In this document: positions 16,777-25,589 of the stretch, piece after piece
Layout: the number at the start of each line of letters is the position of its first letter
Numbering within the stretch: position 1 is the first letter of the stretch
Origin: JACZYA01 sp965247455
GTDB lineage: Bacteria; Acidobacteriota; Terriglobia; Acidiferrales; 2-02-FULL-67-57
Length of the DNA stretch: 64,000 nucleotides
Reading direction: 5' to 3'
NCBI GenBank assembly: GCA_965247455.1
Contig: CBDFHE010000017.1
Span: 124,001 to 188,000, forward strand
Position numbers and translations under genes: made by a program
The notes under the pieces: model-generated
What the model was told of the DNA's origin: nothing
Seen by the model: the letters and a program-made list of their open reading frames with translations, nothing else
Databases searched by the model: none

Positions 16777-16804
16777 TTTACCCGACCCGTGCAACTGGTA
16801 TAAT
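16777..16804 (+). promoter_or_regulatory. Probable sigma70-type promoter of tRNA-Arg
   Basis: A perfect TATAAT (16799-16804) lies 12 bases before the tRNA, with a weaker TTTACC -35-like hexamer 16 bases upstream (16777-16782). Confidence 0.6.
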
Positions 16805-16816
16805 TTCTTGAGCGCA

Positions 16817-16892
16817 GGGCGCGTAGCTCAACGGATAGAGCTTCGGACTTCTAATCCGAGGGTTGTGGGTTCGATTCCCGCCGCGCCCGCCA
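16817..16892 (+). tRNA. tRNA-Arg (anticodon UCU)
   Basis: A 76-base cloverleaf with the CCA end encoded. The acceptor arms GGGCGCG and CGCGCCC pair fully. The anticodon stem TCGGA/TCCGA encloses the loop CTTCTAA, giving anticodon TCT, which reads AGA (and possibly AGG) arginine codons. The T arm is GTGGG-TTCGATT-CCCGC. Confidence 0.96.
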
Positions 16893-17214
16893 CTCCAACC
16901 TCCTGGAAACACGCGCCAACTTCGGAAACCGGCCAAGCATTTAACGGAGGTGTGCGATGCAGGTTCTCTCCCACCCTTAGGGGGAAACTTGCTGCCGGAG
17001 TTGGAGCGGAGCAGTCCTTGCCGGCCAGCGCAGGGTGCGTTGCAGCTTCTCCGTTACCGCTTTTCCAATCAGTATTTATCCCGGCGAATGCCAGCGGCTC
17101 GGTAGACACAACCCCACCCACCGCCTCCCTTAAACAACAGCGGCGCTGCTCACGGGAATCATGAGAAAGTAAGAAAATTCTGATTCTTTGGAGGAACGTG
17201 GTGAGCCTGACGGC
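16893..17214. other. Intergenic stretch, no gene seen
   Basis: The 322 bases between the tRNA and the glycosylase gene hold no reading frame with coding character, no second tRNA and no clear terminator. A short stretch near 16965-17000 (TTCTCTCCCACCCTTAGGGG) resembles the repeat near the start of the NlpC/P60 gene. Confidence 0.6.
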
Positions 17215-17826
17215 TCACACCCGGCGGCTCTGCCACAGGTACCACGAGGCCACCGTTCGATACGGCCGCCAGGGCTCAGCCAGCTTCTGCATTTTGGCCG
17301 GAGAAGGAAGCGCGCGCAACCTGTAGGCGTTCTTGATGGCGATTTGCAGTCCCAGGTCGCCCACCGGCAGCACGTCCGGCCGGCCCAGGCTGAACATCAG
17401 GAACATCTCTCCCGTCCAACGACCGATGCCTTTCACCTGTGTGACGTTCTCGATTACCACCTCGTCGCTCATCCGCCCGAAACGCCCCAGCTTCAGCGCT
17501 CCCTTCGACGCCTTGTGTGCCAAGTCACGCAGGTAGCCCATCTTCTGGCGAGAAAGCCCTGCCGCCCGCAGCTTGCGCACCGGCGTGCGCAGCAGCTCTT
17601 CCGGTCGCGGCAGGCGCCCGTGCGGGTTGCCATAGATTTGGCGAAAGCGCAGGAAAATCGTCTGTGCCGCCTTCAGCGCCAGTTGCTGGTAGAGGATCGC
17701 CTTCACCAACGTGCCGAACTGGTTGCGGTCGCACTCCAGCCGGCAAGGCCCCACCCGCTCGATGATTCGGCGCAGCACCGGGTCGGCCCGCTTCAAATGT
17801 CGCACCGCTTTGGCGGCAGACTTCAT
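17215..17826 (-). CDS. HhH-GPD DNA glycosylase, 3-methyladenine glycosylase II (AlkA) type
   Basis: A 203-residue base-excision repair enzyme. The helix-hairpin-helix reads VTQVKGIGRWTGEMFLMFSL (about residues 128-147), followed by the GPD-type catalytic Asp in LPVGDLGLQ. It would remove alkylated bases such as 3-methyladenine from DNA. ILYQQLALKAAQ near residue 44 is the usual start of the core (I-x-Q-Q-x-S region). It lacks the N-terminal domain of E. coli AlkA (282 residues) and so belongs to the short form. It stands alone, convergent with no plus-strand gene. Confidence 0.87.
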   Translation of the reverse strand: MKSAAKAVRHLKRADPVLRRIIERVGPCRLECDRNQFGTLVKAILYQQLALKAAQTIFLRFRQIYGNPHGRLPRPEELLRTPVRKLRAAGLSRQKMGYLRDLAHKASKGALKLGRFGRMSDEVVIENVTQVKGIGRWTGEMFLMFSLGRPDVLPVGDLGLQIAIKNAYRLRALPSPAKMQKLAEPWRPYRTVASWYLWQSRRV

Positions 17827-17967
17827 CCTACCCTCGCCAAGAAAAGCGCGATTCTAGTGCGCGCCCCAGCCGAGCACAAGCGGAGAAACCCTCGTCCTCC
17901 GACGGCCTTCATCGCGCAGCGGTTCTGCGGTATGCTGTTCGCTTCGAGAAAGGACGGGGCAGTTCCC

Positions 17968-18738
17968 GTGCAGGCTTACAACTACTTCAACTACTACACC
18001 GAAATCGAAGAGTACTTCTGGCAGAAGCGCGGCGCGCACATCCTGGTTTCCACCCTGGACTGGGCGGTGATCGAAACCTGGCAGAAGGGCGGCGTGCCGG
18101 TGGAAGTGGTGTTCAAAGGAATTGATCGCGCCTTCGAGCGCTACAGCGCCCAGCGCCGCGGCCGCCCCATCAAGAGCCTGCTCTACTGCGTGGACGCGGT
18201 GGCCGACGCGGCCGAAGAAGCCAAGGAAGCCGCTGCCGGCCGCGGGCCTTCCGCCGGCGGCACCGCGGAACGCCCCTCTGCCTTCGACGCCGAAGAAATC
18301 ACCCGCTTCCTCCGCTCCAACGCCGCCGCGCTTCGTCAAACCGCTTCGGGCGCGCCCGAGAATCCCGCCCTCGCGCAGGCGTTCGCTGAGATCGCCGACG
18401 CGCTCGACGCCCTGGCCCAACAACCCGCCACCCACGCCACCGCCAACTTAGAAGACCTGGAGCGCCACCTGACCGTCTTTGAAGAAAAGTTACAGGGCGC
18501 GCTCACACAAGCCCTCCCGGCCAGCGAGTTGGTGGAGCTCCGCCGCGAAGTGGATCGCGGACTGGCTCCCTACCGGCGCCGGATGAAGACCGAGCAACTG
18601 GCGCTGATCGAAAGCCAGTTCCTGCAAAAAAAACTTTTCGAGCGCTACCGCCTGCCGCGCTTAAGCCTCTTCTACTTGCCGGTTGAGGGCGCGGCCTCGT
18701 CACCCGCCCCGCCCCCGGCGGAGCCCGCAGGAGGTTGA
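17968..18738 (+). CDS. Conserved protein of unknown function
   Basis: About 256 residues, not recognised. The N terminus (MQAYNYFNYYTEIEEYFWQKRGAHILVSTLDWAVIETW) is aromatic-rich and looks conserved; the middle (about 90-130) is an Ala/Pro-rich linker, and the C-terminal half is helical (ELVELRREVDRGLAPYRRRM). No signal peptide or membrane segment is seen. GTG 17968 is chosen because AGGA lies about eight bases before it; an in-frame ATG at 17932 is possible. The stop is followed at once by the ribosome binding site of rlmD, suggesting an operon with that rRNA methyltransferase. Confidence 0.65.
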   Translation: MQAYNYFNYYTEIEEYFWQKRGAHILVSTLDWAVIETWQKGGVPVEVVFKGIDRAFERYSAQRRGRPIKSLLYCVDAVADAAEEAKEAAAGRGPSAGGTAERPSAFDAEEITRFLRSNAAALRQTASGAPENPALAQAFAEIADALDALAQQPATHATANLEDLERHLTVFEEKLQGALTQALPASELVELRREVDRGLAPYRRRMKTEQLALIESQFLQKKLFERYRLPRLSLFYLPVEGAASSPAPPPAEPAGG

Positions 18739-18743
18739 GCCCC

Positions 18744-20018
18744 GTGGACAATTTCAACGTCAAAATTGAAAAGCTGGTCTATGGCGGCGACGGGCTCGCC
18801 TATCACGACGGCAAACCGGTCTTCGTTCCCTTCGTGCTCCCCGGCGAAGAGGTGGAGGTCATTCCCATCGAAGAGTCGCGCAAGTTGGTTCGCGCCCTGC
18901 CTGCCCAGGTGATGCAAGCCGCCGAGCAGCGCATCCAGCCCCACTGCCCCTACTTCGCCCGCTGCGGCGGCTGCCACTACCAGCACCTGAGCTACGACGA
19001 TCAGTTGCGATTGAAGGTGAACATCCTGCGCGAAACCCTGCGCCGGCTGGGCAAGCTCGACTGGAAAGAAGAAATCCCCGTCCACGCCTCCCCGCCTTGG
19101 AACTACCGCAACCGCGTGCAGTTGAAACTCGCCCCGCATCCGGTGGTGGCCGAAGTGTTGCAAGTGGGCTACTACCGCGCCGGCTCCCACAACCTCTGCG
19201 CAGTCGAGCAGTGCCCGCTGGTCTCTCCCAAGCTCAACCAACTCATCGCCGTGTTCAATCGCCTCAGCGCCGCGCGCGCCTTGCCGCTCAGTCTGCGCGG
19301 CGCGGAAGCCTTCACCGACGACCGCGACCAAACTTTCTGGCTCACCCTCAGCGCTCCCCGGATCGACTTCGACGCCGCTGCGCTCGCCGAAACCCTCCGC
19401 ACCGACCTCGACGGCCTCCTCTCCCTCCAGTTCCACCAGACCTCCGCCGAACAGCGCCGCACCGATGGGCTGGGGTGGACCTACTGGAACGCGGGCGCAC
19501 AGCGCTGGCGCGTCAGCCACCAGTCCTTCTTCCAGGTGAACCGGCACTTGGTGCCGACGGTGATTGAGCGCGCCACCACCGGCCTCGAAGGCAAGGTGGC
19601 GCTTGACCTCTACGCCGGCGTGGGCCTCTTTACGCGCGCGCTGGCGGAAAAGTTCGCCCGCGTGGTTGCCGTGGAAGCGGGCACGGAAGCCGCCGCCGAC
19701 TTGGCGGCCAACCTCGCCGACCTCGAAGGTGTGGAAGCGCAGGCCACCACCGTCGCCAACTTCCTCCGGCGCTCGCCGGAGAAGTGCGACGTGGCGGTGC
19801 TCGACCCCTCTCGCACCGGGCTGGAGCGCGGCGTGGCCGAGGCGCTGGCGGAGTTGGCGCCGCCGCGCCTGGTCTATCTCTCCTGCGACCCGGCTACGTT
19901 TGCCCGCGACCTGGCGCGCCTGGCGCCGCACTACCGGGTCAGCGAAATCGAGCTGTTCGACCTCTTCCCCCAAACCTTCCACATCGAAGCGCTGGCCCGC
20001 CTGGAACGAACCGCCTAG
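18744..20018 (+). CDS. rlmD: 23S rRNA (uracil-5-)-methyltransferase, RlmD/RumA type
   Basis: A 424-residue enzyme that puts a methyl group on carbon 5 of a uracil in 23S rRNA (or tRNA for close relatives) using S-adenosylmethionine. Order of parts: N-terminal TRAM RNA-binding domain (IEKLVYGGDGLAYHDGKPVF), an iron-sulfur cluster set (CPYFARCGGC plus a later Cys in NLCAVEQC), and the methyltransferase core (LDLYAGVGLFTRALA, DPSRTGLERGV, catalytic Cys in LSCDPATFARDL). GTG 18744 has AGGAGG (18729-18734) nine bases upstream. The stop codon TAG is inside a perfect inverted repeat that starts at 20015. Whether the true target is U1939 or U747 cannot be told. Confidence 0.88.
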   Translation: MDNFNVKIEKLVYGGDGLAYHDGKPVFVPFVLPGEEVEVIPIEESRKLVRALPAQVMQAAEQRIQPHCPYFARCGGCHYQHLSYDDQLRLKVNILRETLRRLGKLDWKEEIPVHASPPWNYRNRVQLKLAPHPVVAEVLQVGYYRAGSHNLCAVEQCPLVSPKLNQLIAVFNRLSAARALPLSLRGAEAFTDDRDQTFWLTLSAPRIDFDAAALAETLRTDLDGLLSLQFHQTSAEQRRTDGLGWTYWNAGAQRWRVSHQSFFQVNRHLVPTVIERATTGLEGKVALDLYAGVGLFTRALAEKFARVVAVEAGTEAAADLAANLADLEGVEAQATTVANFLRRSPEKCDVAVLDPSRTGLERGVAEALAELAPPRLVYLSCDPATFARDLARLAPHYRVSEIELFDLFPQTFHIEALARLERTA

Positions 20019-20090
20019 TGCCGTTCCAACTTAATAAACCCATGCAAACGGTACCGACGGCATAGGCTCATTAAGTTGGAACGGCACTAG
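20015..20090. repeat. Perfect 20-bp-arm inverted repeat, MITE-like
   Basis: Arms CTAGTGCCGTTCCAACTTAA (20015-20034) and its exact reverse complement (20071-20090) enclose a 36-base loop. The repeat supplies the rlmD stop codon. It could form a strong RNA hairpin and so may act as a terminator or mRNA stabiliser. No other copy is seen in the window. Confidence 0.9.
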
Positions 20091-20153
20091 CTTTTCTCGC
20101 CGCGGCCGCCCGCCGGGTGCTAAGCTGCGCCCACCAAGGAGAGCGAGCCGCCC

Positions 20154-22847
20154 GTGCGCACTCCGATTTTCATGGTCGCGCTGGCCTACGCCGGCGGACT
20201 GGCGCTGTTTGCCGACGTGGACGACTCCCCGCGCCTTCTACTCCTGCTGGCCCTGGCCGCCCTAGCGCTCGGAGCCGCCACCCTCTGGCTGGGCTGGACG
20301 CGGACGACGCGGGCCTGCGCGCTGGCGGGTTTCCTTCTCCTGGGCGGCGCCGGCATTCGCCTGGCCGAAGCCGCCGTACCGCCCACGCACATCGACCGCC
20401 TGTTGGCCCGCGGCTGGCCCGACCGGAGCGAGGCGGTGCGTGTGGTCGGCTGGCTCCGCCGCGCTCCCGAACACAAACCCTTCGGCGTTTTCTACGAGCT
20501 GGAACTGGAGAGCGTGGAAACCGGCGGCGTGCGGCGCGCCACCTCGGGCGGCGTTCGCCTGGCCTACTACTTGCGGCCCAAAAACCCGCCGCCGGAACCT
20601 CTGCCGCCGCTCCGCTACGGCGACCGGATCGAAGCCTTGCTCCGACTGCACCGACCCCTCACCTACCAAAATCCCGGCAGCTTCGACTGGCGCGCCCACC
20701 TGGCCCGGCGCGACATTTACTTGGAAGGCACGCTGCGCAACCCGCTCCTGCTGGAAAGAATCCCCGGCCGGCGCGGCCTTCGCCTCACCGGTTGGATTCA
20801 AGCGCTCCGCGCCCGCCTGCTCCGCCGCCTGGACCGGCTGGTTCCGCCGCGCACGCAGAGCCAAGAGAACGCCGTCCTGCGCGCCATGCTGCTGGGCGAC
20901 CGCGCCTTCCTCCGCCATCGCCTGGTGGAACAGTTCCGCCGCAGCGGCGCCTACCACGTGCTGGTGATTTCCGGCCTGCACGTGGGTGTGATTGCGCTGT
21001 TCATGTTCTGGCTGCTGCAACGGGTGACGGCCAACGAATGGGTCGTCGCCTTCCTCACCATCGCGGGGCTGATTGCCTACCTGCTGATCGTGGAAGACCG
21101 CCCGCCCATCGAGCGCGCCGTCTGGATGGTTTCGCTCTATCTGGCGGCGCGGCTGCTGTTCCGCCAAGTGCAACTGGCGAACCCGGCTTCGCTGGCCGCG
21201 CTCCTGCTGTTCTTCCTCCATCCTCGCTGGCTGTTCGAGCCCAGTTTCCACTTCACTTTCGGAGCGGTGTTCCTGGTTGCCTTCTTCGCCGTGCCGTGGA
21301 TGGAGCGCGCTTCGCAGCCCCGCCGCCAAGCCGCCGGTTTCCTCGACGCCGAGGAGCGCGACTCTGCGCTGTTCCCTCCCCGGCTGGCGCAGTTCCGGCT
21401 CGACCTGCGCGCGGTGGCGGCGCTGCTGGCCGGAGCCGTGTTCTGGACGCGCGAAAAAGAGCGCGTGGCCCGCAGCCTGGTGAGCGGTGTGGTTCGCACC
21501 GGTCTGCGCGCCTGGGACTTTTTTCTGATTTCCTTCGCCATCCATCTCGGCTTTGTGCTGCTGACCGCGCTCTATTTCCACCGCGTCTTCTGGGCCGGGC
21601 TGCTGGCCAACATGGTGGTGGTCCCGCTGGTGGGAATCATTGTTCCGCTAGGACTGGCGGCGTTGGCGTTGCCGCTGGTGGGATCCTACCTGGCCGCCGG
21701 CGCCAGCGCGCTGGTGGGCGTGCTGCTTTCCTTCGTAAATCGGCTGGCAGCCTTGCCGCTGTCGCACTCCATTCCTCCACCGCCGCTGTGGCTGGTGCTG
21801 CTCTACCTGGCGGCGCTGGTGAGCTTGGCTCTCGCGGTGGCCCGCCGACGCCATCAACGTTGGGCCGCCGCTGCGTTGGCCCTGCCGCTGTTGCTGGTCG
21901 TCACCCACCCGTTCCCGCCCGACCTGCCGCAAGACACGCTGGAGGTTACGGTGCTCGACGTCGGCCAGGGTGACTCGCTCTTCCTGGCGTTTCCCAACGG
22001 GGAAACCTGGCTGATTGACGGCGGCGGGGGACCGCGAGAAGTCGAGGGTGGATATCTCCTCGGCCGCGCAGTGGGCCCCACCGTGGTTGCGCCCTACCTG
22101 CGCACGCGCGGGCTGAAGCGGCTGGACCGCGTCTGGCTCACCCACGCGCACAAGGACCACATGGCGGGTCTGCACACGGTGGTGGAAGAGTTCGGCGTCG
22201 GGAGCTTCAATGTCGGCGCGCTGACGTTCGCCAGCCGCTCCTACCAAAGCCTGGCCGGGGCGGTCGCGGGCCGTGGAATTCCCATTGAAGGCCATCGGGC
22301 CGGAGAGCGCTTCGCCGTCGGCGACGTGGCGGTGGAAATTCTTTGGCCGGGTGCCGACTACGCTCCCGGGAAAGGCCCCTCCAACAACGACTCGCTGGTG
22401 CTGCGGCTGTGCCGGATGGACCGCTGCCTCTTGCTGCCGGGCGATATCAAACCCAAGCTCGAAAAGAGACTGGCGCAGAGCGCAAGCAGGCTCAGAGCAG
22501 AAGCCGTCAAAGTGCCGCACCACGGCGGTGTCGGAACCGCCGGCGAAGAATTTCTGGCAGCGATCCGGCCGCAGGTGGCGGTGGTCTCCGTCGGCGCACG
22601 CAATCCGCACGAGCACCCGCGAGCGGAAGTGCTGGGGCGGCTGGCAGCAAGCTCCCAGCGCGCGTACCGCACCGACCGCGACGGAGGCATCACCCTGCAG
22701 CTCACGCGCACGGAGTTCCACGCCGCCAGCTTCCGCGAGCGTCAGCGGACTCGCCCTTACCCGAATCTCTGGACCAAGCTGCTGGCTTTCGCGCGCAGAA
22801 TTGCGCGGCTAGAATCGGCTCAATGGGCGGCGAGCAACACCAACTGA
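20154..22847 (+). CDS. comEC: ComEC/Rec2 DNA-uptake channel
   Basis: An 897-residue protein combining the three ComEC parts: an N-terminal OB-like DUF4131 region with early membrane segments, the Competence domain of many helices (from LLGDRAFLRHRLVEQFRRSG and HVLVISGLHVGVIALFMF, about 250-540), and a C-terminal metallo-beta-lactamase-like domain (DVGQGDSLFLAFPNGETWLI, LTHAHKDHMAGL with the His-x-His-x-Asp-His metal site). In the family it passes single-stranded DNA through the inner membrane during transformation, while the C-terminal domain may be a nuclease. The starting GTG at 20154 follows AAGGAG. No comEA is next to it. The next gene overlaps its end. Confidence 0.9.
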   Translation: MRTPIFMVALAYAGGLALFADVDDSPRLLLLLALAALALGAATLWLGWTRTTRACALAGFLLLGGAGIRLAEAAVPPTHIDRLLARGWPDRSEAVRVVGWLRRAPEHKPFGVFYELELESVETGGVRRATSGGVRLAYYLRPKNPPPEPLPPLRYGDRIEALLRLHRPLTYQNPGSFDWRAHLARRDIYLEGTLRNPLLLERIPGRRGLRLTGWIQALRARLLRRLDRLVPPRTQSQENAVLRAMLLGDRAFLRHRLVEQFRRSGAYHVLVISGLHVGVIALFMFWLLQRVTANEWVVAFLTIAGLIAYLLIVEDRPPIERAVWMVSLYLAARLLFRQVQLANPASLAALLLFFLHPRWLFEPSFHFTFGAVFLVAFFAVPWMERASQPRRQAAGFLDAEERDSALFPPRLAQFRLDLRAVAALLAGAVFWTREKERVARSLVSGVVRTGLRAWDFFLISFAIHLGFVLLTALYFHRVFWAGLLANMVVVPLVGIIVPLGLAALALPLVGSYLAAGASALVGVLLSFVNRLAALPLSHSIPPPPLWLVLLYLAALVSLALAVARRRHQRWAAAALALPLLLVVTHPFPPDLPQDTLEVTVLDVGQGDSLFLAFPNGETWLIDGGGGPREVEGGYLLGRAVGPTVVAPYLRTRGLKRLDRVWLTHAHKDHMAGLHTVVEEFGVGSFNVGALTFASRSYQSLAGAVAGRGIPIEGHRAGERFAVGDVAVEILWPGADYAPGKGPSNNDSLVLRLCRMDRCLLLPGDIKPKLEKRLAQSASRLRAEAVKVPHHGGVGTAGEEFLAAIRPQVAVVSVGARNPHEHPRAEVLGRLAASSQRAYRTDRDGGITLQLTRTEFHAASFRERQRTRPYPNLWTKLLAFARRIARLESAQWAASNTN

Positions 22848-23083
22848 CCCGCGAAGAAGCAGTCGCGGAAGAATCCAAACGGATCCGGCGTTTGCAGTTG
22901 ACCGTGGGACTGGTGATGAACGTCATCAGCCAAGGCAACCTGCCGTTTGAAGAGGCCTCGCGAATGGTGGCCGCCACCCGCCGGATGGCGCTGAATCTCT
23001 TTCCGGGAAAAGAACAAGTCTACGATTTGATTTATCAGCCGCGCTTGCAGCGGCTGCTCGCCCAGGTGTACCGGTTGCAGTAG
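22823..23083 (+). CDS. Small conserved helical protein, function unknown
   Basis: An 86-residue basic helical protein (RLQLTVGLVMNVISQGNLPF ... ATRRMALNLFPGKEQVYDLI), not recognised. It overlaps the end of comEC by 25 bases in another frame, so it is probably translated with it. No membrane segment or metal site is seen. The length and position make it a credible short gene, but its role is open. Confidence 0.6.
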   Translation: MGGEQHQLTREEAVAEESKRIRRLQLTVGLVMNVISQGNLPFEEASRMVAATRRMALNLFPGKEQVYDLIYQPRLQRLLAQVYRLQ

Positions 23084-23100
23084 TTGCAGCAGCCGAGATT

Positions 23101-23664
23101 TCAGCCGCTCCAGACCATTTTCCCGTACAAGACCACCAGCAGCACCGCGCACCCCAGCACCGAGCGCCACTCCCGGTTGTGCAGATATAGTCGCGCGTCA
23201 AATCGGGCCTGGGCCATCTCTTTCTGCTCATTGAATATCGCCGGGCGCAGGCGCGGCAGGAAGGCCGGCACTCGACTCGCATAGGCGGAGTACGGCTCGG
23301 AAGCCGCTGCCCGTCGCTCACGTTCTTCGCGCCTCATCACCGGCACGAACAGGACAACAAAATAGAACCCTACCAGCGCCGCCAGCCCGGCGCGTCCGGC
23401 CGCCACCGCAAACCCTGCCAAGATGAAAGCAGTTCCGAGATAGAGCGGGTGTCGCAGGTGCGCGTAGGGACCGGTGACAGTCACCGCTCCCTCCCGCCGC
23501 AAATGCCCCGCTGCCCAGGCGCGCACCGCCACTCCCGCCGCCACCAGGATTGCACCTGCACCCAACAGTTCAGGTACAGGTCGAGCAAACAAAAGCACCA
23601 CCGCCGCCAGCAAGAAGTGCAGCGGCACCCGCAGCCGCGCCGCCCAGCGGCCATAGCTAGCCAC
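23101..23664 (-). CDS. Isoprenylcysteine carboxyl methyltransferase (ICMT)-like membrane protein
   Basis: A 187-residue membrane protein with four or five hydrophobic segments and the family signature TGPYAHLRHPLYLGTAF followed by YFVVLFVPVMRREER. The bacterial members methylate lipids or small isoprenoid compounds with S-adenosylmethionine; most have no known substrate. GTG 23664 overlaps the stop of the upstream gene by eight bases, so it is part of the minus-strand lipopolysaccharide cluster. A role in modifying a lipid of that pathway is possible but unproven. Confidence 0.72.
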   Translation of the reverse strand: MASYGRWAARLRVPLHFLLAAVVLLFARPVPELLGAGAILVAAGVAVRAWAAGHLRREGAVTVTGPYAHLRHPLYLGTAFILAGFAVAAGRAGLAALVGFYFVVLFVPVMRREERERRAAASEPYSAYASRVPAFLPRLRPAIFNEQKEMAQARFDARLYLHNREWRSVLGCAVLLVVLYGKMVWSG

Positions 23665-25129
23665 CGCTCGCCTCCAGCACCCGGTCCACCGCCGCCTTTA
23701 CTTCTTCGACCGTAATGGCCAGCATCGCCGGCGCCGGCTTGTCTCCGCGTTTATAGCTCACCGGCCCGTTTTCAGGGTGGTGCACCACCGCCGCGCGCTC
23801 CGCCTGCATAGCGTAAGGCCCGTTGCGCACCGGGTCGGTGGGCCCGAAGAGACCCACCGCCGGGACTCCCAGCGCCGCCGCCAGGTGCAGGGGGCCGGTG
23901 TCGCCGCTCACCAGCAGCTTAGCCCGGCGCAGCAGCGCCACCAGTTGCCGCAGGCTGAGGGGGAAATGCACCGGCCGCGCCACCCGCACGCGCGCCATGA
24001 ACTCGTCCGCTAACTGCGCTTCGCCGGGGCCGAGATTGAGAAAGCAGCGCCAGCCGCGCTCGCGCGCCAGCGTGTTGTGCAGAAGCGCGTAGCGCTCCAG
24101 CGGCCAACGCTTCGCGCCCCAACCGCCGCCGGGATTGAGCACAAAGAAGTCGCCCAGGTGGTGTTGGCGCAACTGTTGCTCGACCAGGGCTTCGTCGTCG
24201 GCGGAGGTGGGCAACGGAAAAAGCCGCGTTGGAGTGGTTGCGCCCACCGCCTGCGCCAGCGCCAGGTATGCCTCGACTACGTGCCGGCCCGCGGGTGGCG
24301 TGACTCGCCCAGTGTAGAAAAGCGAGGCGCCCGGCTCCTTCAGGAACCGTTCGTGGAAGCCCAGCCGCGCACGCGCGCCGCTCACCCGCGCCAGCAGCGC
24401 CGACTTGTAGAGACCTTGCAGGTCGAGCACGGTGTCATAACCGACTTGGCGCAAGTTGCGGACAAAATTGAACGCCGCCCGCCAAGTACCCCGACGGTGG
24501 AGCGACCGCCGCCAAGCGAAGGTGTCAATGGGAACCACGTTGGAGAGGTCCGGGTTGAGCTCGATCAATTCCTGCCAGCGCGCCTCCACCAACCAGTCGA
24601 TGCGCGCGCGGGGAAAGGCCGCCCGCAGAGTGGCGAGCACGGGCAGGGTGTGGACGATGTCGCCCAGCGAGCCCAGCCGGACGAGCAGGAAGCGTTCCCT
24701 CGTTGTCCGAACCGCTGGCAGTAAACCGCTGGCAGTGAACCGCCGGCGGATGGAATCCAAGAGGTCGGCGGTATAGTCGGTGCCCTTAGCGTGGACGTCG
24801 GGGCGGAGCGCTTCAATCAGGGGCGTGACCGTGGCGGAGTCGAACACCACCACGTAGTCCACCGAAGCCAGGGCCGCCACCAGCGCCGCCCGGTCCTGCG
24901 CCGGCTGCACCGGCCGCCCCGCACCTTTGAGCTCCCGCGCGCTGGCGTCACTGTTGACACCGACCACCAGCACATCGCCCTCGCGCCGGGCGGCTTCCAG
25001 GTAGCGGACGTGCCCGACGTGCAGCAGCTCGAAGCACCCGTTGGCCAGCACGATCCGTTGGCCGCGCCGGCGATGCTCGCCCAGGCGGCGACCGAGTTCT
25101 TCTAGGGCAAGGATTTTTCTTTCGGTCAC
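23657..25129 (-). CDS. Fusion: heptose-phosphate nucleotidyltransferase domain plus heptosyltransferase I
   Basis: A 490-residue two-domain protein. Residues about 1-130 are an RfaE2/HldE C-domain-type cytidylyltransferase (VLANGCFELLHVGHVRYLEA, HxGH motif; GVNSDASAR; HAKGTDYT), which would activate heptose-1-phosphate with a nucleotide. From about residue 145 comes a WaaC-type GT9 heptosyltransferase (FLLVRLGSLGDIVHTLPVLA, VLNPGGGWGAKRWP, LVSGDTGPLHLAAALGVP) that adds heptose to inner core. The nucleotidyltransferase ends early, right after KGTDYT, and the junction carries a 14-bp tandem repeat. It begins with GTG. The neighbours waaF, lpxK and waaA fit a lipopolysaccharide role. Confidence 0.82.
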   Translation of the reverse strand: MTERKILALEELGRRLGEHRRRGQRIVLANGCFELLHVGHVRYLEAARREGDVLVVGVNSDASARELKGAGRPVQPAQDRAALVAALASVDYVVVFDSATVTPLIEALRPDVHAKGTDYTADLLDSIRRRFTASGLLPAVRTTRERFLLVRLGSLGDIVHTLPVLATLRAAFPRARIDWLVEARWQELIELNPDLSNVVPIDTFAWRRSLHRRGTWRAAFNFVRNLRQVGYDTVLDLQGLYKSALLARVSGARARLGFHERFLKEPGASLFYTGRVTPPAGRHVVEAYLALAQAVGATTPTRLFPLPTSADDEALVEQQLRQHHLGDFFVLNPGGGWGAKRWPLERYALLHNTLARERGWRCFLNLGPGEAQLADEFMARVRVARPVHFPLSLRQLVALLRRAKLLVSGDTGPLHLAAALGVPAVGLFGPTDPVRNGPYAMQAERAAVVHHPENGPVSYKRGDKPAPAMLAITVEEVKAAVDRVLEASGG

Positions 25130-25163
25130 GTGCCGTCAGTCGAGCTGTGCGCCGCCCAGTTTC

Positions 25164-25550
25164 TCACCGATAGATCTTCTCCGCCTGCGCCACCCGGAAC
25201 AGGCCGTTCACCCGCTGCACCAGCGCGGCGCGGTGATCGTTCAACTCCGGAATCAATTTTGCCAGCCCGGCCAAGCGGTTTTTGTCCGTCCTGGGCGTCC
25301 CCCTCACCTCATCTTCTGCGTGCCACAATTTCTGATTGACCTCCGCCAACCCCTTTTCTCCCTCCGCAAAGAGCTGCCGGCTGGCGTCGGCGTCCTTCTG
25401 CAACCAATCGGACAAGGCGGCGTCGATCAGCCTGAGTTCTTCTTCGAAATGCGCTACATCCAACTTCTGCCGCCGGCCCGCCTCGATCTTCAACCGCAAA
25501 ATTGTCTTGCGGTCCAGCAGCTCGCCGGGCGTTGGGTTGATTAGACTCAC
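25164..25550 (-). CDS. DUF6165-family protein
   Basis: A 128-residue soluble helical protein that begins SLINPTPGELLDRKTILRLK, the typical opening of the DUF6165 family. The function is unknown; members are usually encoded among surface-polysaccharide genes, as here between two heptosyltransferase genes. GTG 25550 is chosen because AGGAGG lies seven bases upstream; a TTG six bases earlier is possible. No catalytic motif can be pointed to. Confidence 0.75.
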   Translation of the reverse strand: MSLINPTPGELLDRKTILRLKIEAGRRQKLDVAHFEEELRLIDAALSDWLQKDADASRQLFAEGEKGLAEVNQKLWHAEDEVRGTPRTDKNRLAGLAKLIPELNDHRAALVQRVNGLFRVAQAEKIYR

Positions 25551-25589
25551 CGCCAATCCTCCTCACCACCAATCTCTCTACACAGCCGC

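Noticed and set aside
17188..17967. N-terminal extension of the conserved unknown gene at 17968.
   Set aside because: It is antisense to the glycosylase gene and not protein-like; the GTG with AGGA upstream is the better start.
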